DNA of 64,000 nucleotides from Paenibacillus sp. DCT19 (lineage in GTDB: Bacteria > Bacillota > Bacilli > Paenibacillales > Paenibacillaceae), in contig NZ_CP029639.1 in assembly GCF_003268635.1 (NCBI RefSeq), forward strand, positions 817,501 to 881,500, given 5' to 3'. A model generated the notes under the pieces. The model was given only the letters and a program-made list of their open reading frames with translations. It ran no database searches and was not told the DNA's origin. Made by a program: the position numbers and the translations under genes. Of the stretch, positions 1 through 9,830 are shown piece by piece. Positions within the stretch are counted from its first letter, which is position 1. The number at the start of each line of letters is the position of its first letter.

Positions 1-302
<302 letters not shown>

Positions 303-380
303 AATTGCAAGTTCTAATCGCAGACTTTCGTTTCGAATCTAGTTTTCAGAGAACAACACTCTGAAATGTAAGCTACGCGT

Positions 381-497
381 TTGGTGGCGATGGCGGAGGG
401 GTTCCACACGTACCCATCCCGAACACGACCGTTAAGCCCTCTAGCGCCGATGGTACTTGGACCGCAGGGTCCTGGGAGAGTAGGACGCCGCCAAGCA
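381..497 (+). rRNA. 5S ribosomal RNA
   Basis: This is a complete 5S rRNA of about 117 nt. The 5' strand (TTGGTGGCGATGGCGGAGG) pairs with the 3' end (GGACGCCGCCAAGC), and the loop CCCATCCCGAACACG is universally conserved. It lies downstream of the 23S end and upstream of a terminator. No tRNA gene follows. Confidence 0.97.
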
Positions 498-500
498 AAG

Positions 501-535
501 AACCACTGCCGATGTTATTCGGTGGTGGTTTTTAT
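501..535 (+). terminator. rrn operon terminator
   Basis: A 12-bp stem (501-512 with 519-530, two G-U pairs) is followed by a T-rich tract. It starts 4 nt after the 5S end. Confidence 0.85.
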
Positions 536-546
536 TTATGTTTAGA

Positions 547-578
547 AACAGCCTGATCTTGGATTGGGCTGTTTTTTT
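547..578 (+). terminator. second rrn terminator hairpin
   Basis: AACAGCC pairs with GGGCTGTT and is followed by a run of seven T. It lies just downstream of the first hairpin and probably gives tandem termination. Confidence 0.7.
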
Positions 579-797
579 GTGTTTATATAGTTAACCATGT
601 CGATTCAGAAGACTGTGTTTGTACCCGACACACAAGATTAAATTCAAATTCCCCCCAAACGGGTTATGAATGCTTAAGAGCTTTTTGAGAGATATTAACA
701 AAATGATTGAATCACAGTTCACTATGATCGTTCTCATTTAAGATGAATAGCTCTTGTTATATTCCATTTTGGAATGGTTGCTGTAATTTATTATTTT

Positions 798-830
798 TTA
801 GTACCAGATACTAATAGTAGGTGCTATAAT
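798..830 (+). promoter_or_regulatory. fabH promoter with FapR operator
   Basis: Positions 798-815 read TTAGTACCAGATACTAAT. This is a near-perfect match to the FapR box of Bacillales (TTAGTACC-n-n-TACTAA inverted repeat). A consensus -10 (TATAAT, 825-830) follows, so the operator covers the -35/spacer region. FapR represses fatty acid synthesis genes and is released by malonyl-CoA. The site lies 43 nt before the fabH start, which is the expected context. No clear -35 hexamer is visible under the operator. Confidence 0.85.
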
Positions 831-857
831 AATAAAAACACTAACGGAGGTACTAGT

Positions 858-1853
858 ATGAATCAATCAAAAGCGATAATCACCGCATTCGGGACGTATG
901 TGCCAGAGCGAATCCTAAGTAATGCTGATCTGGAGAAAATGGTTGATACAAGTGATGAATGGATTGTACAGCGTACTGGCATGAGAGAACGCCGGATCGC
1001 AGATGAAAATCAATATGTATCGGATTTGGCTACCAAAGCTGTAGAAGATATGATTGGTCGTTACGAGGTTAACGTAAACGATGTTGATATGATTCTTTTT
1101 GCAACGAGCACACCTGAGTATGCTTTCCCAAGTTCGGCTTCCAGAGTCCAGGCTAATCTTGGCATTCCACATACAGGTGTACTTGATCTAAATGCTGCTT
1201 GTGCAGGCTTCACATATGGTATGCAAATGGCAGATAGCTTGGTAACGAGTGGAATGTATCGCAAGGTATTGGTGATTGGGGCAGAGACTTTATCCAAAAT
1301 TACGGATTATACGGACCGCACAACCTGTGTGCTATTTGGGGATGGAGCCGGTGCTTTTCTGGTGGAACGATCTGCTGAGGAAGGCGACTTTATGGCAGCA
1401 ATCTCAGGAACGCACGGAGAAGGTGGGGTTCATTTATATAAGAGTGGTTTATCATCAGAGATGAATGGTTCACCTTTGAAGGTAGAGGGGAGCCTTGTTC
1501 AAAATGGTAGAGAAATCTACAAATGGGCTGTACGCATGATTCCTGAACAATTAAGCCATCTCATCGCAAAAGCAGAATTAGAGCCTGAACAGATTGACTG
1601 GTTTGTCCCACATAGTGCCAATATGAGAATGATCGAGGCAGTCTGTGAGCGTGGCCCGATTCCTCTGGAACGAACATTAACCAGTATGGAATACCGAGGG
1701 AATACGTCTGCGGCATCCATCCCGCTTGCGTTGCAGCTTGCAGTGGATGAAGGAAAGTTGAAACATGGCCAACGAGTAGCGTTGTTTGGCTTCGGAGGTG
1801 GCTTGACGTACTCGGGTCTCGTCCTTAAATGGGGCGTGCCAGATAAAGCCTAG
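858..1853 (+). CDS. fabH: Beta-ketoacyl-ACP synthase III
   Basis: FabH condenses acetyl-CoA or branched acyl-CoA with malonyl-ACP to start type II fatty acid synthesis in the cytoplasm. The 331-residue product is normal for the family. The catalytic Cys is in LNAACAGFTYG (about residue 112), His in VPHSANMRM and Asn in GNTSAASIP, giving the Cys-His-Asn triad. The start at 858 is chosen because ACGGAGG ends 7 nt upstream and the protein then begins MNQSKAIITAFGTYVPER. A more 5' in-frame ATG at 774 would translate through the FapR operator and promoter. The gene appears monocistronic, with a FapR-controlled promoter in front and a strong terminator behind. Bacilli often carry two FabH paralogues, so this may be either the A or the B type. 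Confidence 0.95.
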   Translation: MNQSKAIITAFGTYVPERILSNADLEKMVDTSDEWIVQRTGMRERRIADENQYVSDLATKAVEDMIGRYEVNVNDVDMILFATSTPEYAFPSSASRVQANLGIPHTGVLDLNAACAGFTYGMQMADSLVTSGMYRKVLVIGAETLSKITDYTDRTTCVLFGDGAGAFLVERSAEEGDFMAAISGTHGEGGVHLYKSGLSSEMNGSPLKVEGSLVQNGREIYKWAVRMIPEQLSHLIAKAELEPEQIDWFVPHSANMRMIEAVCERGPIPLERTLTSMEYRGNTSAASIPLALQLAVDEGKLKHGQRVALFGFGGGLTYSGLVLKWGVPDKA

Positions 1854-1885
1854 TCTCAAGCAGTAACCATTACATTATAACGAAG

Positions 1886-1933
1886 AAGCTGGGGTATCAC
1901 TCAATGTAGAGCGGTACCCCAGCTTTCTATTTT
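1886..1933 (+). terminator. fabH terminator
   Basis: An 11-bp perfect stem (AAGCTGGGGTA, 1886-1896, with TACCCCAGCTT, 1915-1925) is followed by TTCTATTTT. Confidence 0.9.
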
Positions 1934-2158
1934 CCGTAATACTTTTTTCGTAATATCCTTTAACTTAACTTGAAAATAATGTGCTGTTGATCAGGCATAG
2001 AGATACATAGTGGGTTAATCGCGTGCTTTTATTATTATCTCTTCTTTACCATGAGCCATAATTCTAGATGTGAATTTTTAACATGATAAAGCCGGTCAGT
2101 CACATATGACTAAATATAATGATAGCAGTTTACGTGTGTGAGCCAACTCCCCAAATAA

Positions 2159-4096
2159 TTACGGTGTCAGTTTAGGCGCTTGACGGTGGTGAGTACCTTG
2201 CTCGTAGCTATATGCTAGTTTGATCAGAGTACCTTCGTCGAACGCACGCCCCAGAAACTCGATGCCTACTGGCAAGCCGTCGGTTGTGAAACCTGCTGGA
2301 ACAGTGATTGCTGGGAAACCAGAGAACGGACTGAGTCGGTTGTTACCACCGGAGGTTTGTCCTTCACCAATAATGCCAGCAGCCTGCGTGGATGTAGGAT
2401 AGATAATGGCATCCAAATTATTGTCTGCCATGACTTTCAGCAGGGATTCACGTGTAACCTGGGTACGTTTCAGAACGATGTCCTTATATTCTGTTGTTTC
2501 TAACGTTTCACGGGCATCCCGTGCCTTCATGGATTGCTCCTGCGCTTTATCGAATTCTCCGGAAGCGATGATCTCAGACAGACTATGGTAAGGAGCCTCT
2601 TCGCCTAAAGAATCAAGGTAGTCATTCAACTGGAATTTGAATTCGTACCCACTGAGACTTGGGTATTTATTGATCTCTGTCAGATTCGGGATGGAGATCG
2701 GAACTGCCGTAGCACCGAGTGATTTAAGTTCTTCTACTGCATTATGGATGACGTCAGCGACAGCCTTTTCTTCTGCTTTGGTGCTTGGAATCAGTTCTGC
2801 AGCGACACCAATACGTGCACCTTTAAGCCCGTCAACATCCAGGAAATCTGTGTAACTGGAAGGGATTTTGCCTACAGCGTAAGCAGTAGCTACATCCTTT
2901 TTGTCATAGCCTACAGTAGCATCCAACATAATCGCGGCATCACTCACTGTACGAGCCATAGGGCCACCAACATCTTGTGTCAACGCCAGAGGAATAATAC
3001 CTTCACGACTGGACAGTCCGATGGTTGGGCGAATGCCTACAAGACTATTGAAGCTGGACGGAATACGGATCGAGCCACCTGTATCTGTACCCAAGCCTGC
3101 AGCAGCGAAGTTTGCGGCAATGGATGCTCCAGTTCCGCCGCTAGAACCACCTGGATAGTGATCCAGTGCGTATGGGTTAAGTGTTTGTCCTCCCAGTGAG
3201 CTGGATGTCGTAATGCCAAACGCGAACTCGTGCAGGTTGGTTTTGCCCAAAATAATAGCACCTGCTGCCTTGAGTTTCTTCACTTGTTCAGCATCATGAG
3301 CTGGGATGGAGTCTTTCAGACAGATACAGCCGGCAGTGGTCGGCATATCATTGGTATCGAAGTTGTCCTTCACAAGGACTGGAATGCCATGCAGAGGACC
3401 GCGAGCACCCTGCGCTGCCCGTTCTTCGTCCAATTGCTCTGCGATTTTCAGTGCATCCGGGTTTATTGTCAGGACAGCATTAATGCTGACGCCCTGATCA
3501 TCGTACTTTTCGATACGATCCAGGTATTGTTGTACGAGCTCTTTGGATGTCAGTTTTCCTTGTGTCATCGCCGCTTGGAGATCCATAATTGTGGCTTCCT
3601 CCAAAACGAACGGTTTTATGTAGTTAAATACGCGGTCTTTTAATACGGCGACATCATTCTCAGTAAGGATAGCGTTGGGTAGGAAGAGAGAATCAGTATA
3701 GCCCTTCATCAGTCCAGCAGCGTTCAAAGATGCTACAGCATCAGCATAATCAGCTTGCTCGGGTACATCCTTGAAGGAGATTGTGGCAGAGTCAAGTTTA
3801 AGCCATTGTTGTAAGGCTAAGGCAGCATCTTTGCGCTTAATGGTTGTGCCGGAGAGCTTGTCCATCGTAAAAGGCACGCCTGCAAGCGTAGCCGCTTCCT
3901 CCATGGCTCCTACGAATGTTGAAGCACTAGCCGGTGCTTTGGCTGGGGATATCGTGGCAGTAGAAGTTTTACTCGCTGGCGTTGCTGTTGCGGCAAATGC
4001 TGAAGGTACCGCAGCTCCTCCCCAAGTTGCAGCGACGACAACACTCGCCATTAACAATGCCCCACTTTTTCTAAATACAGATCCATGATAAGTCAT
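2159..4096 (-). CDS. Exported amidase (amidase signature family) with N-terminal SLH-like segment
   Basis: This 645-residue protein has a Sec-type signal peptide (hydrophobic segment about 13-35, ending AFAA). An Ala/Thr/Ser-rich linker follows, then an SLH-like segment at about 60-160 (FKDVPEQADYADAVASLNAAG then GYTDSLFLPN). The amidase signature domain fills the rest. Its Ser-cisSer-Lys triad is visible: Lys in VLVKDNFDT, Ser in GGSSGGTGASIA, and GTDTGGSIRIPSS. It probably hydrolyses a C-N amide bond outside the cell or at the wall; the substrate cannot be read from sequence. Cytosolic relatives include GatA, but export and lack of gatCB neighbours argue against tRNA amidation. It is transcribed alone, convergent with fabH. 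Confidence 0.85.
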   Translation of the reverse strand: MTYHGSVFRKSGALLMASVVVAATWGGAAVPSAFAATATPASKTSTATISPAKAPASASTFVGAMEEAATLAGVPFTMDKLSGTTIKRKDAALALQQWLKLDSATISFKDVPEQADYADAVASLNAAGLMKGYTDSLFLPNAILTENDVAVLKDRVFNYIKPFVLEEATIMDLQAAMTQGKLTSKELVQQYLDRIEKYDDQGVSINAVLTINPDALKIAEQLDEERAAQGARGPLHGIPVLVKDNFDTNDMPTTAGCICLKDSIPAHDAEQVKKLKAAGAIILGKTNLHEFAFGITTSSSLGGQTLNPYALDHYPGGSSGGTGASIAANFAAAGLGTDTGGSIRIPSSFNSLVGIRPTIGLSSREGIIPLALTQDVGGPMARTVSDAAIMLDATVGYDKKDVATAYAVGKIPSSYTDFLDVDGLKGARIGVAAELIPSTKAEEKAVADVIHNAVEELKSLGATAVPISIPNLTEINKYPSLSGYEFKFQLNDYLDSLGEEAPYHSLSEIIASGEFDKAQEQSMKARDARETLETTEYKDIVLKRTQVTRESLLKVMADNNLDAIIYPTSTQAAGIIGEGQTSGGNNRLSPFSGFPAITVPAGFTTDGLPVGIEFLGRAFDEGTLIKLAYSYEQGTHHRQAPKLTP

Positions 4097-4537
4097 GCAT
4101 CCACGCTCCCTTCCTGTGTCTCAGATGATGTGTGTAAGTTATCTGTGTGAATATGCTTTTGCACATTCTATATGCATGTCAGGTAATCTTACAATGTTAA
4201 TATTTATCCAAAAAAACGTATACATAATAAACTTTATTGAGTATTACTCTTTATTTCTCTTATTTTCTTGTGCTATTAAAACATATAAATCTATAATTTG
4301 TTGCAAAATATAACTTATATATAACATGAATATAACAGTAATATAAGGTAAGTAGTCGCGAACGATGTTATATGAAGCATATAATAGAAGAAGTATTGAG
4401 CAGAGTTGGAAGGGACAGCATACCTCCACCTTGAAATGATATAATAAAAAATAGAAGCAACCGAACGTTAAGTTCATGTTCAAAAGGTCAGTTTGAAACA
4501 ACCCCTTAACGTTTTATCAGAAAGGAAGAGATATGAA
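4097..4537. other. Intergenic region between the amidase gene and topB
   Basis: This is a very AT-rich 441-bp divergent intergenic region. It contains a TATAAT (4440-4445) that could be a -10 for topB, without a convincing -35. GTTCAAAAGGTC near 4480 resembles the terminal repeat of the element at 56285-56451 but is too short to call. I see no gene. Confidence 0.4.
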
Positions 4538-6665
4538 GTGAAGACATTGGTACTCGCAGAAAAACCGTCTGTCGCACGCGAAATAGCCAGGGTCATGGGT
4601 GCGCGTGATAAACATAAAAGCTATATTGAAGGACCAAAATACATCGTGACCTGGGCACTTGGGCATCTAGTAGGTCTTGCAGAACCAGAGGATTACGACA
4701 AAAAGTATGCAACATGGAACCTGGAGGATCTACCGATTCTGCCGGAGCGTACGAAGCTTAAAGTGCTTCGGGAAACGAATCATCAATACAAAGCGGTACA
4801 GCAATTAATGAAACGTCAAGATGTCGGAGAACTGGTCATTGCTACGGATGCAGCCCGTGAGGGAGAACTGCTCGCTCGGTGGATTATGCAGATGGCGCAA
4901 TGGAAGAAGCCTTTTAAACGCTTGTGGATTTCTTCTCAGACAGATAAGGCGATTAAGGATGGATTTGCATCACTGAAGCCAGGCAGTCAATTCGATCGTC
5001 TCTATGAATCTGCACGCTGTCGTGCGGAAGCAGACTGGATGATTGGACTTAATGTAACGCGTGCTCTAACCGTTCGTTTCAATGCACAGTTGTCGGCTGG
5101 TCGTGTTCAGACCCAACCTTGGGCATGATTATGGATCGAGAAAATGAAATTAACGGGTTTCGCTCACAAGAGTATGAGACATTGACGGCAGATCTGGGTG
5201 GTTTTCAGGCCGTTTGGCGTGCGAGTGGCGGGATTCTCGGATCTTTGACCCACAAGAAATGCAACAATTGAAGCAACGGATTGAAGGCCGTAAAGGCACG
5301 AACGCTCAAGTGAAAAAAAGTGAAAAGGTAGAGCCGCATCCACTAGCGTATGACCTGACAGAGCTACAACGAGATGCCAACCGAAAATACGGCTTCTCTG
5401 CCAAACAAACATCGAATGTTCTACAACGTCTATACGAACAGCACAAACTGGTTACGTATCCGCGTACAGACAGCCGTTATTTGACCTCTGACATGGTTAG
5501 TACGCTTAAAGAGCGTCTGGAGAGTGTGGCTATTGGTCCTTATGCCTCTATCGCACGTCCCTTGCTGCGCAAAAACTTAAATATCACTAAACGCATCGTG
5601 GACGATAGTAAAGTAACAGACCACCATGCCATCATTCCGACGGAGCAGACCGTGCTACTGAATCAGCTTAGCCCAGAGGAACGTAAACTGTATGACCTCA
5701 TTGTGCGTCGTTTCATCAGCTTGTTCTATCCGGCAGCTAGGTACGATTCTGTAGCGATTACCGTTCAGATCGGCAACGATTCATTCCATGCCAAAGGCAC
5801 AACCGTGAAAGACAGTGGATGGCGTGAAGTATATGGCGGAGATTATAGCGATGATGACGATGACCGTACGGATAATGATGCTAACCAAGAACGTGTGCTT
5901 CTGCCAGATGTGCAGCAAGGACAGTCTGTAACCGTTCAGCGTTGTCATGTGAAGAGTGGACGGACGATGCCGCCTAAACGGTACACCGAAGCTGCATTGC
6001 TCTCTCAGATGGAAAAACATGGACTTGGTACGCCAGCTACGCGAGCAGATATCATTGAGAAACTGGTTAGCTCCGACACGATTGATCGCCAAGGCAATAG
6101 CATGCATCCAACAGGCAAAGGAAAGCAGTTATTTGAGCTTGCCGCTCCGCAGCTTCGCACTCCGGAACTAACGGCTCGCTGGGAGGCTGAACTGGAACGA
6201 ATTGCTCGTGGACAAGGTAAGCCAGGCCCTTTCCTGGACAGTATTCGTTCAATGGCGAAAGAACTGGTGTCAACGGTCAAAGGAAGCAAAGCCGAATACA
6301 AGCCTCATAATGTATCCAATAGTCACTGTCCAGACTGTAATGCACGATTGTTAGAGAAAAAAGGAAAGCGCGGTAAATTCTTAGTTTGTCCTACAGAGGA
6401 CTGTGGTTATCGCCGCTCGGCAGAGAAGAGATTGTCGAACCGCCGCTGCGCACAGTGTCACAAAAAGATGGAGATCAAAGAGGGCAAAGCAGGATTATAC
6501 GTGCAGTGCTTGCCTTGTGGAATTACGGAGACATTGGATAAGGACAAAAAGCATGTGAACAAACGTGAACAGCAAAAGCTGGTGAAGCAATATGCCAAAC
6601 AGGAATCGATCGGTTCCAATCTCGGAGATTTGCTGAAAGCGGCTATGGAGAAGAAAGGGAACTAA
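4538..6665 (+). CDS. topB: DNA topoisomerase III (two apparent single-base frameshifts)
   Basis: This is a type IA topoisomerase that resolves single-strand links and recombination intermediates. The Toprim domain starts KTLVLAEKPSVAREIARVMG with the acidic ATDAAREGELLAR motif. The active-site Tyr is in TYPRTDSRYL. The C-terminus carries cysteine zinc motifs (HCPDCN, CPTEDCGY, CAQCHKK, CLPCG). GTG at 4538 follows AAAGGAAG at good spacing and places MKTLVLAEKPS at the family's normal start. The reading frame breaks twice: a base is missing in the C run at 5112-5114 (adding one C gives QTPTLGMIMDREN) and in the G run at 5230-5232 (adding one G gives SGGDSRIFDPQEM). Repaired length is about 709 residues, normal for TopB. 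I judge both breaks to be sequencing errors. Confidence 0.93.
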
Positions 6666-6715
6666 AAGTATAGACGCATTCTTTTATTTGAGAATACCTA
6701 TTACAACATTGAATT

Positions 6716-7915
6716 CTATTGCGAGGGTTTGACTACAAAACGGTTGCGATACTGTTTGGGTGTGAGACCCGTATGTTTTCGGAATACTTTAATGAAATAG
6801 CTCTGATCGTAAAAATTCAATAATGGGTAAATCTCACTGAGTTGATAGTCCGAGAAAACAATGAGATTCTTCGCTTCTTCAATGCGCTGCTTCTGGATAA
6901 AAATCTTCAGAGCCTCTCCAGTCTCTTCCTTAAATTTACGGGAGAGGTAGGAGGGGCTTATTTGAAGATGATTGGAAAGTACATCTAGGTCAAGGTCATC
7001 ATACAGGTGATTGAAAATGTATTCTTGACATAGCAAGATATCCTTGGAAAAGTGAGCGCGATGAACCTTCTCCACCCTTTCGGTAAAATCAACAAGGATG
7101 TCTTCGAGCAGAGGATGGATGGAATCAATCTGAGTTACACCTTCGATCTGCTGAATATATGTATCGCTTAGTGTAAGAGCAACCTCCGAGTATAACCCAC
7201 CGTCGATGGCGGCTCGAGTTCCTATAGCAATAGCCGAAATGATGAGATTCTTTTTGCTTCGGAGGCTGTCATTCTTGGATAATCTGCCGTAAACCCCGTT
7301 CATCTCCGTGAATTGTTTCAGATAGAGTAGCATCTTCATCTTGTTTCCTAAACGAACCTGTTCAAAAAACTTCCGCTCCGCTAAATATGACTTGTGATAC
7401 AAGTTATTCTCTCTCTGTTCTAGTAATGAAAGATCAAGGACATTCTCCGTTTTGTTATTCACCACACTCTGATTATCTTCAATGACTTGCTCCAGATTCA
7501 ATGCCTCATTATGCATTAGATAGTGAGCCAGAATGGCTGCACTGATTAACTGCCTGTGATCTACCGGATGTGAGTCTGCTGTATCAAGTTGTTGATCAAT
7601 CATATTATTGTCCATAAATCTTTGTGAATTAGGCCATAAAATAAGACGACCGTGTCCCTCCTTTGTGGAGATCGGCATGAGGATCAATGTATCTGCTTGC
7701 TTATTCATATAGACAAGTTGGATTTTTTGGTGGAGCGGGATAGAGAGAAGGTGACCCACTAGCTCCCTAGAGGGCTTTGTTTGATTGGACATAGAGGGTT
7801 GAACACTGGTGAAGGAATGTAGCCGTTCAGAGCCATCCGCAATATAAAAAACGGGAATGCGGGTAGAGTCATAGATTAAATGAAAGATCCATTGAAGCTG
7901 TTGGTTAGGTAACAT
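6716..7915 (-). CDS. AraC/XylS-family transcriptional regulator
   Basis: The last 100 residues of this 399-residue protein form the two-helix-turn-helix AraC DNA-binding domain (VLSNHLQISPSYLSRKFKEE, then YDQSYFIKVFRKHTGLTPKQY). The roughly 300-residue N-terminal part is a sensor of unrecognised fold with no transmembrane segment. The start at 7915 (MLPNQQLQW) is preceded by GGGAGGATTC at correct spacing; an in-frame ATG at 7954 lacks a ribosome binding site. It is divergent from a ROK sugar kinase across a 191-bp region with a short inverted repeat, so it probably controls that gene and perhaps itself. A sugar or glycoside effector is an inference from that neighbour. Confidence 0.85.
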   Translation of the reverse strand: MLPNQQLQWIFHLIYDSTRIPVFYIADGSERLHSFTSVQPSMSNQTKPSRELVGHLLSIPLHQKIQLVYMNKQADTLILMPISTKEGHGRLILWPNSQRFMDNNMIDQQLDTADSHPVDHRQLISAAILAHYLMHNEALNLEQVIEDNQSVVNNKTENVLDLSLLEQRENNLYHKSYLAERKFFEQVRLGNKMKMLLYLKQFTEMNGVYGRLSKNDSLRSKKNLIISAIAIGTRAAIDGGLYSEVALTLSDTYIQQIEGVTQIDSIHPLLEDILVDFTERVEKVHRAHFSKDILLCQEYIFNHLYDDLDLDVLSNHLQISPSYLSRKFKEETGEALKIFIQKQRIEEAKNLIVFSDYQLSEIYPLLNFYDQSYFIKVFRKHTGLTPKQYRNRFVVKPSQ

Positions 7916-8012
7916 GGATGAATCCTCCCTCATTAGTTGTACGCTTAATACCATTTATCACAAATTAATACCATAAATATATAGAGAATTATTTTATATT
8001 TCAATTAGTAAA

Positions 8013-8028
8013 ATAGAGCGCTTTCTAT
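8013..8028. promoter_or_regulatory. Inverted repeat in the AraC/ROK divergent promoter
   Basis: ATAGAGCGCTTTCTAT has ATAGA/TCTAT arms. Its right half (GCGCTTTC) resembles a cre (CcpA) site, but the left half lacks the TG. It sits about 80 bp before the ROK kinase start. It could be a weak cre or the AraC regulator's operator. Confidence 0.35.
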
Positions 8029-8106
8029 CAATGAACACATAAGTGTAAATGGATTTCAATCAATGCTTTTTTTTCAAATTAACTATTTTGACAAGGGGTA
8101 GGTACG

Positions 8107-9024
8107 ATGTATTTAGTGATGGATCTTGGTGGGACATTTGTGAAATACGCTCTGATGAGCTCTGGTGGGGATATCGTATTCAAAGATAAGCGACCGACTA
8201 GAAGAACCAATCTTCAAGAATTAGAGGAAGTCCTCTATTCCATCATTGATGCTCAAGAACGATCTTCCCTTCAAGGAATCGCAATTAGCTGCCCAGGAAC
8301 GATCGATGTGGAAACGGGGATGGTTTATCACGGCGGCTTTTTCCCATTTTTACATGAGATCAATCTGGCGAAACTTCTTGCAGATCGTTATGACATAGAT
8401 GTGTCGATTGAAAATGATGGTAAGTGTGCTGCACTTGCAGAATTATGGCTTGGAAGTGTAAAACACGCGAAAGACTCCATTGTGCTTGTGCTTGGTAGTG
8501 GAATCGGTGCAGGCATTATTGTAGAAGGCAAGCTTCAACGAGGGGCGAGTTTGTCTGCTGGGGAAGTTAGTTACATCATGAGTAAGATTGATCCTGTGAC
8601 AAAAGAAGCTACGTATTTTGGGCTGGATTGTTCCGCAGTAGGAATGGTTCAGCAGATCGGTGAGAAGAAGGGATTGCAAGATCCTACCGATGGAGCAGCG
8701 GTATTTGAGTTTATCAACCAGCAGGACCCTGAAGCTACGGAAATATTCAATAATTATTGCCTGAATGTGGCGGTGCAGATTATGAATTTGCAATATATTT
8801 TAGATCCAGAACTGTTTGCAATTGGGGGAGGAATCAGTGCACAGCCTGTTCTGTTGGAGCGTCTGGAGTGGGCGATTGATGAGCTGAAACGATTGAATCC
8901 ATTTCATAAGGCGAGTCCTAAGATTACGGCTTGTACGTTCAGGAACGATGCTAATCTGTATGGGGCACTTTATCATTTTTTGGACAGTCAGGATAAACGA
9001 ATGCATACCGCTTCCCAGGTGTAG
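8107..9024 (+). CDS. ROK-family sugar kinase (beta-glucoside-kinase-like)
   Basis: The 305-residue protein opens with the phosphate-binding motif DLGGTFVKYAL and has the second signature VLVLGSGIGAGIIVEGKL, with IENDGKCAALAELW around the catalytic Asp. It should phosphorylate a hexose or a glycoside with ATP in the cytosol. The canonical ROK zinc motif CxCGxxGCxE is absent: the region reads YFGLDCSAVGMVQQ. That fits the zinc-less ROK branch that includes BglK-type enzymes, but substrate assignment is inference. ATG at 8107 follows AAGGGGTAGG. The gene is divergent from an AraC regulator and is followed 61 bp later by a small gene with its own strong ribosome binding site. Confidence 0.85.
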   Translation: MYLVMDLGGTFVKYALMSSGGDIVFKDKRPTRRTNLQELEEVLYSIIDAQERSSLQGIAISCPGTIDVETGMVYHGGFFPFLHEINLAKLLADRYDIDVSIENDGKCAALAELWLGSVKHAKDSIVLVLGSGIGAGIIVEGKLQRGASLSAGEVSYIMSKIDPVTKEATYFGLDCSAVGMVQQIGEKKGLQDPTDGAAVFEFINQQDPEATEIFNNYCLNVAVQIMNLQYILDPELFAIGGGISAQPVLLERLEWAIDELKRLNPFHKASPKITACTFRNDANLYGALYHFLDSQDKRMHTASQV

Positions 9025-9085
9025 GCACATCTTCGTATAAGATCCTCCGTTTTCAGGCAACGTAAGCCAAGGAGGTGATACCCAT

Positions 9086-9223
9086 ATGCCGCACAACAAA
9101 CCAGAGAAACGCCATAATCAGCAAAATAAAGACAGTATCCGCGAAGAGAGTATCGCTGTGCGTCCGGAGAAAGAAGCCAAACGAGCGCCAAGTCTAAACG
9201 GGATACCCAAACAGGAGTCTTAG
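9086..9223 (+). CDS. Small hydrophilic protein, 45 aa
   Basis: AAGGAGGTGAT (9069-9079) lies 6 nt before ATG 9086. It opens a 45-codon frame starting MPHNKPEKRHNQQNKDS and ending GIPKQES. The product is very charged and disordered, with no Cys and no hydrophobic segment. The near-perfect ribosome binding site is the main evidence that it is translated. I recognise no family. It may be cotranscribed with the ROK kinase. Confidence 0.6.
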   Translation: MPHNKPEKRHNQQNKDSIREESIAVRPEKEAKRAPSLNGIPKQES

Positions 9224-9327
9224 AATAAGTAGTGTAATGCAGTTCCCCTTTCCGCGTTGAACATGTACCAGTCTTGGGATTATAATGGAGGCAGGGAGAT
9301 GTCCCGGGATAGGGGACTACTTAATAC

Positions 9328-9591
9328 ATGCAAACCGGACTTATTTTGTGGTTTATATTTATTAATGTAGTAGGATATCTGGTGATGTCCGATGACAAGA
9401 GGCGTGCCCAGCAACGTCGAGATCGTACACCTGAACGCACATTGTTTTTGCTCGCTTTCATTGGTGGAGCGCTTGGAGTCTGGATCGCCATGTATCGCAA
9501 AAGGCACAAAACGAAGCATCCGAGCTTCACGATCGGTATTCCTCTGCTTTTGTTTCTGAATGCAGTAATGTATGGTTACTTTCTCCAGTAA
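9328..9591 (+). CDS. DUF1294 small membrane protein
   Basis: This is an 87-residue protein with three hydrophobic segments (about 4-20, 41-56 and 66-85). The diagnostic DUF1294 stretch is DDKRRAQQ, then RTPERTLFLLAFIGGALG, then a basic segment KRHKTKHPSF. Function is unknown; family members are typically 85-100 residues, so this is full length. The ribosome binding site is weak (GGGGA about 11 nt upstream). It stands alone between short intergenic regions. Confidence 0.85.
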   Translation: MQTGLILWFIFINVVGYLVMSDDKRRAQQRRDRTPERTLFLLAFIGGALGVWIAMYRKRHKTKHPSFTIGIPLLLFLNAVMYGYFLQ

Positions 9592-9830
9592 TTGGCGTGA
9601 GGTGAGCTGAATGGGATCAAACGTTTCTGGATCATTCTTTTTAGAACGTAGTGTACGTGTTCGATCCATCTCACATAAGTTGATATGTAAATTCATTTTT
9701 ATGAATGGTTCATCTTGGCTCTGGAACGTTTAAAGAATGTCATGGAGTACAAGGTTTTAAAGTGCGTTAGGATATTACCCCGAGGCTTGCTTCGAATGTT
9801 CTACATATATAAGGAAGGGACGGGATTCAC

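Noticed and set aside
4470..4500. LexA box upstream of topB
   Set aside because: CGAAC...GTTC occurs, but the spacing is one base too long for the Bacillus LexA operator.
4538..6665. topB as a pseudogene
   Set aside because: Both breaks are single-base losses in G/C runs, matching the pattern in essential pur genes; all catalytic and zinc motifs are intact.
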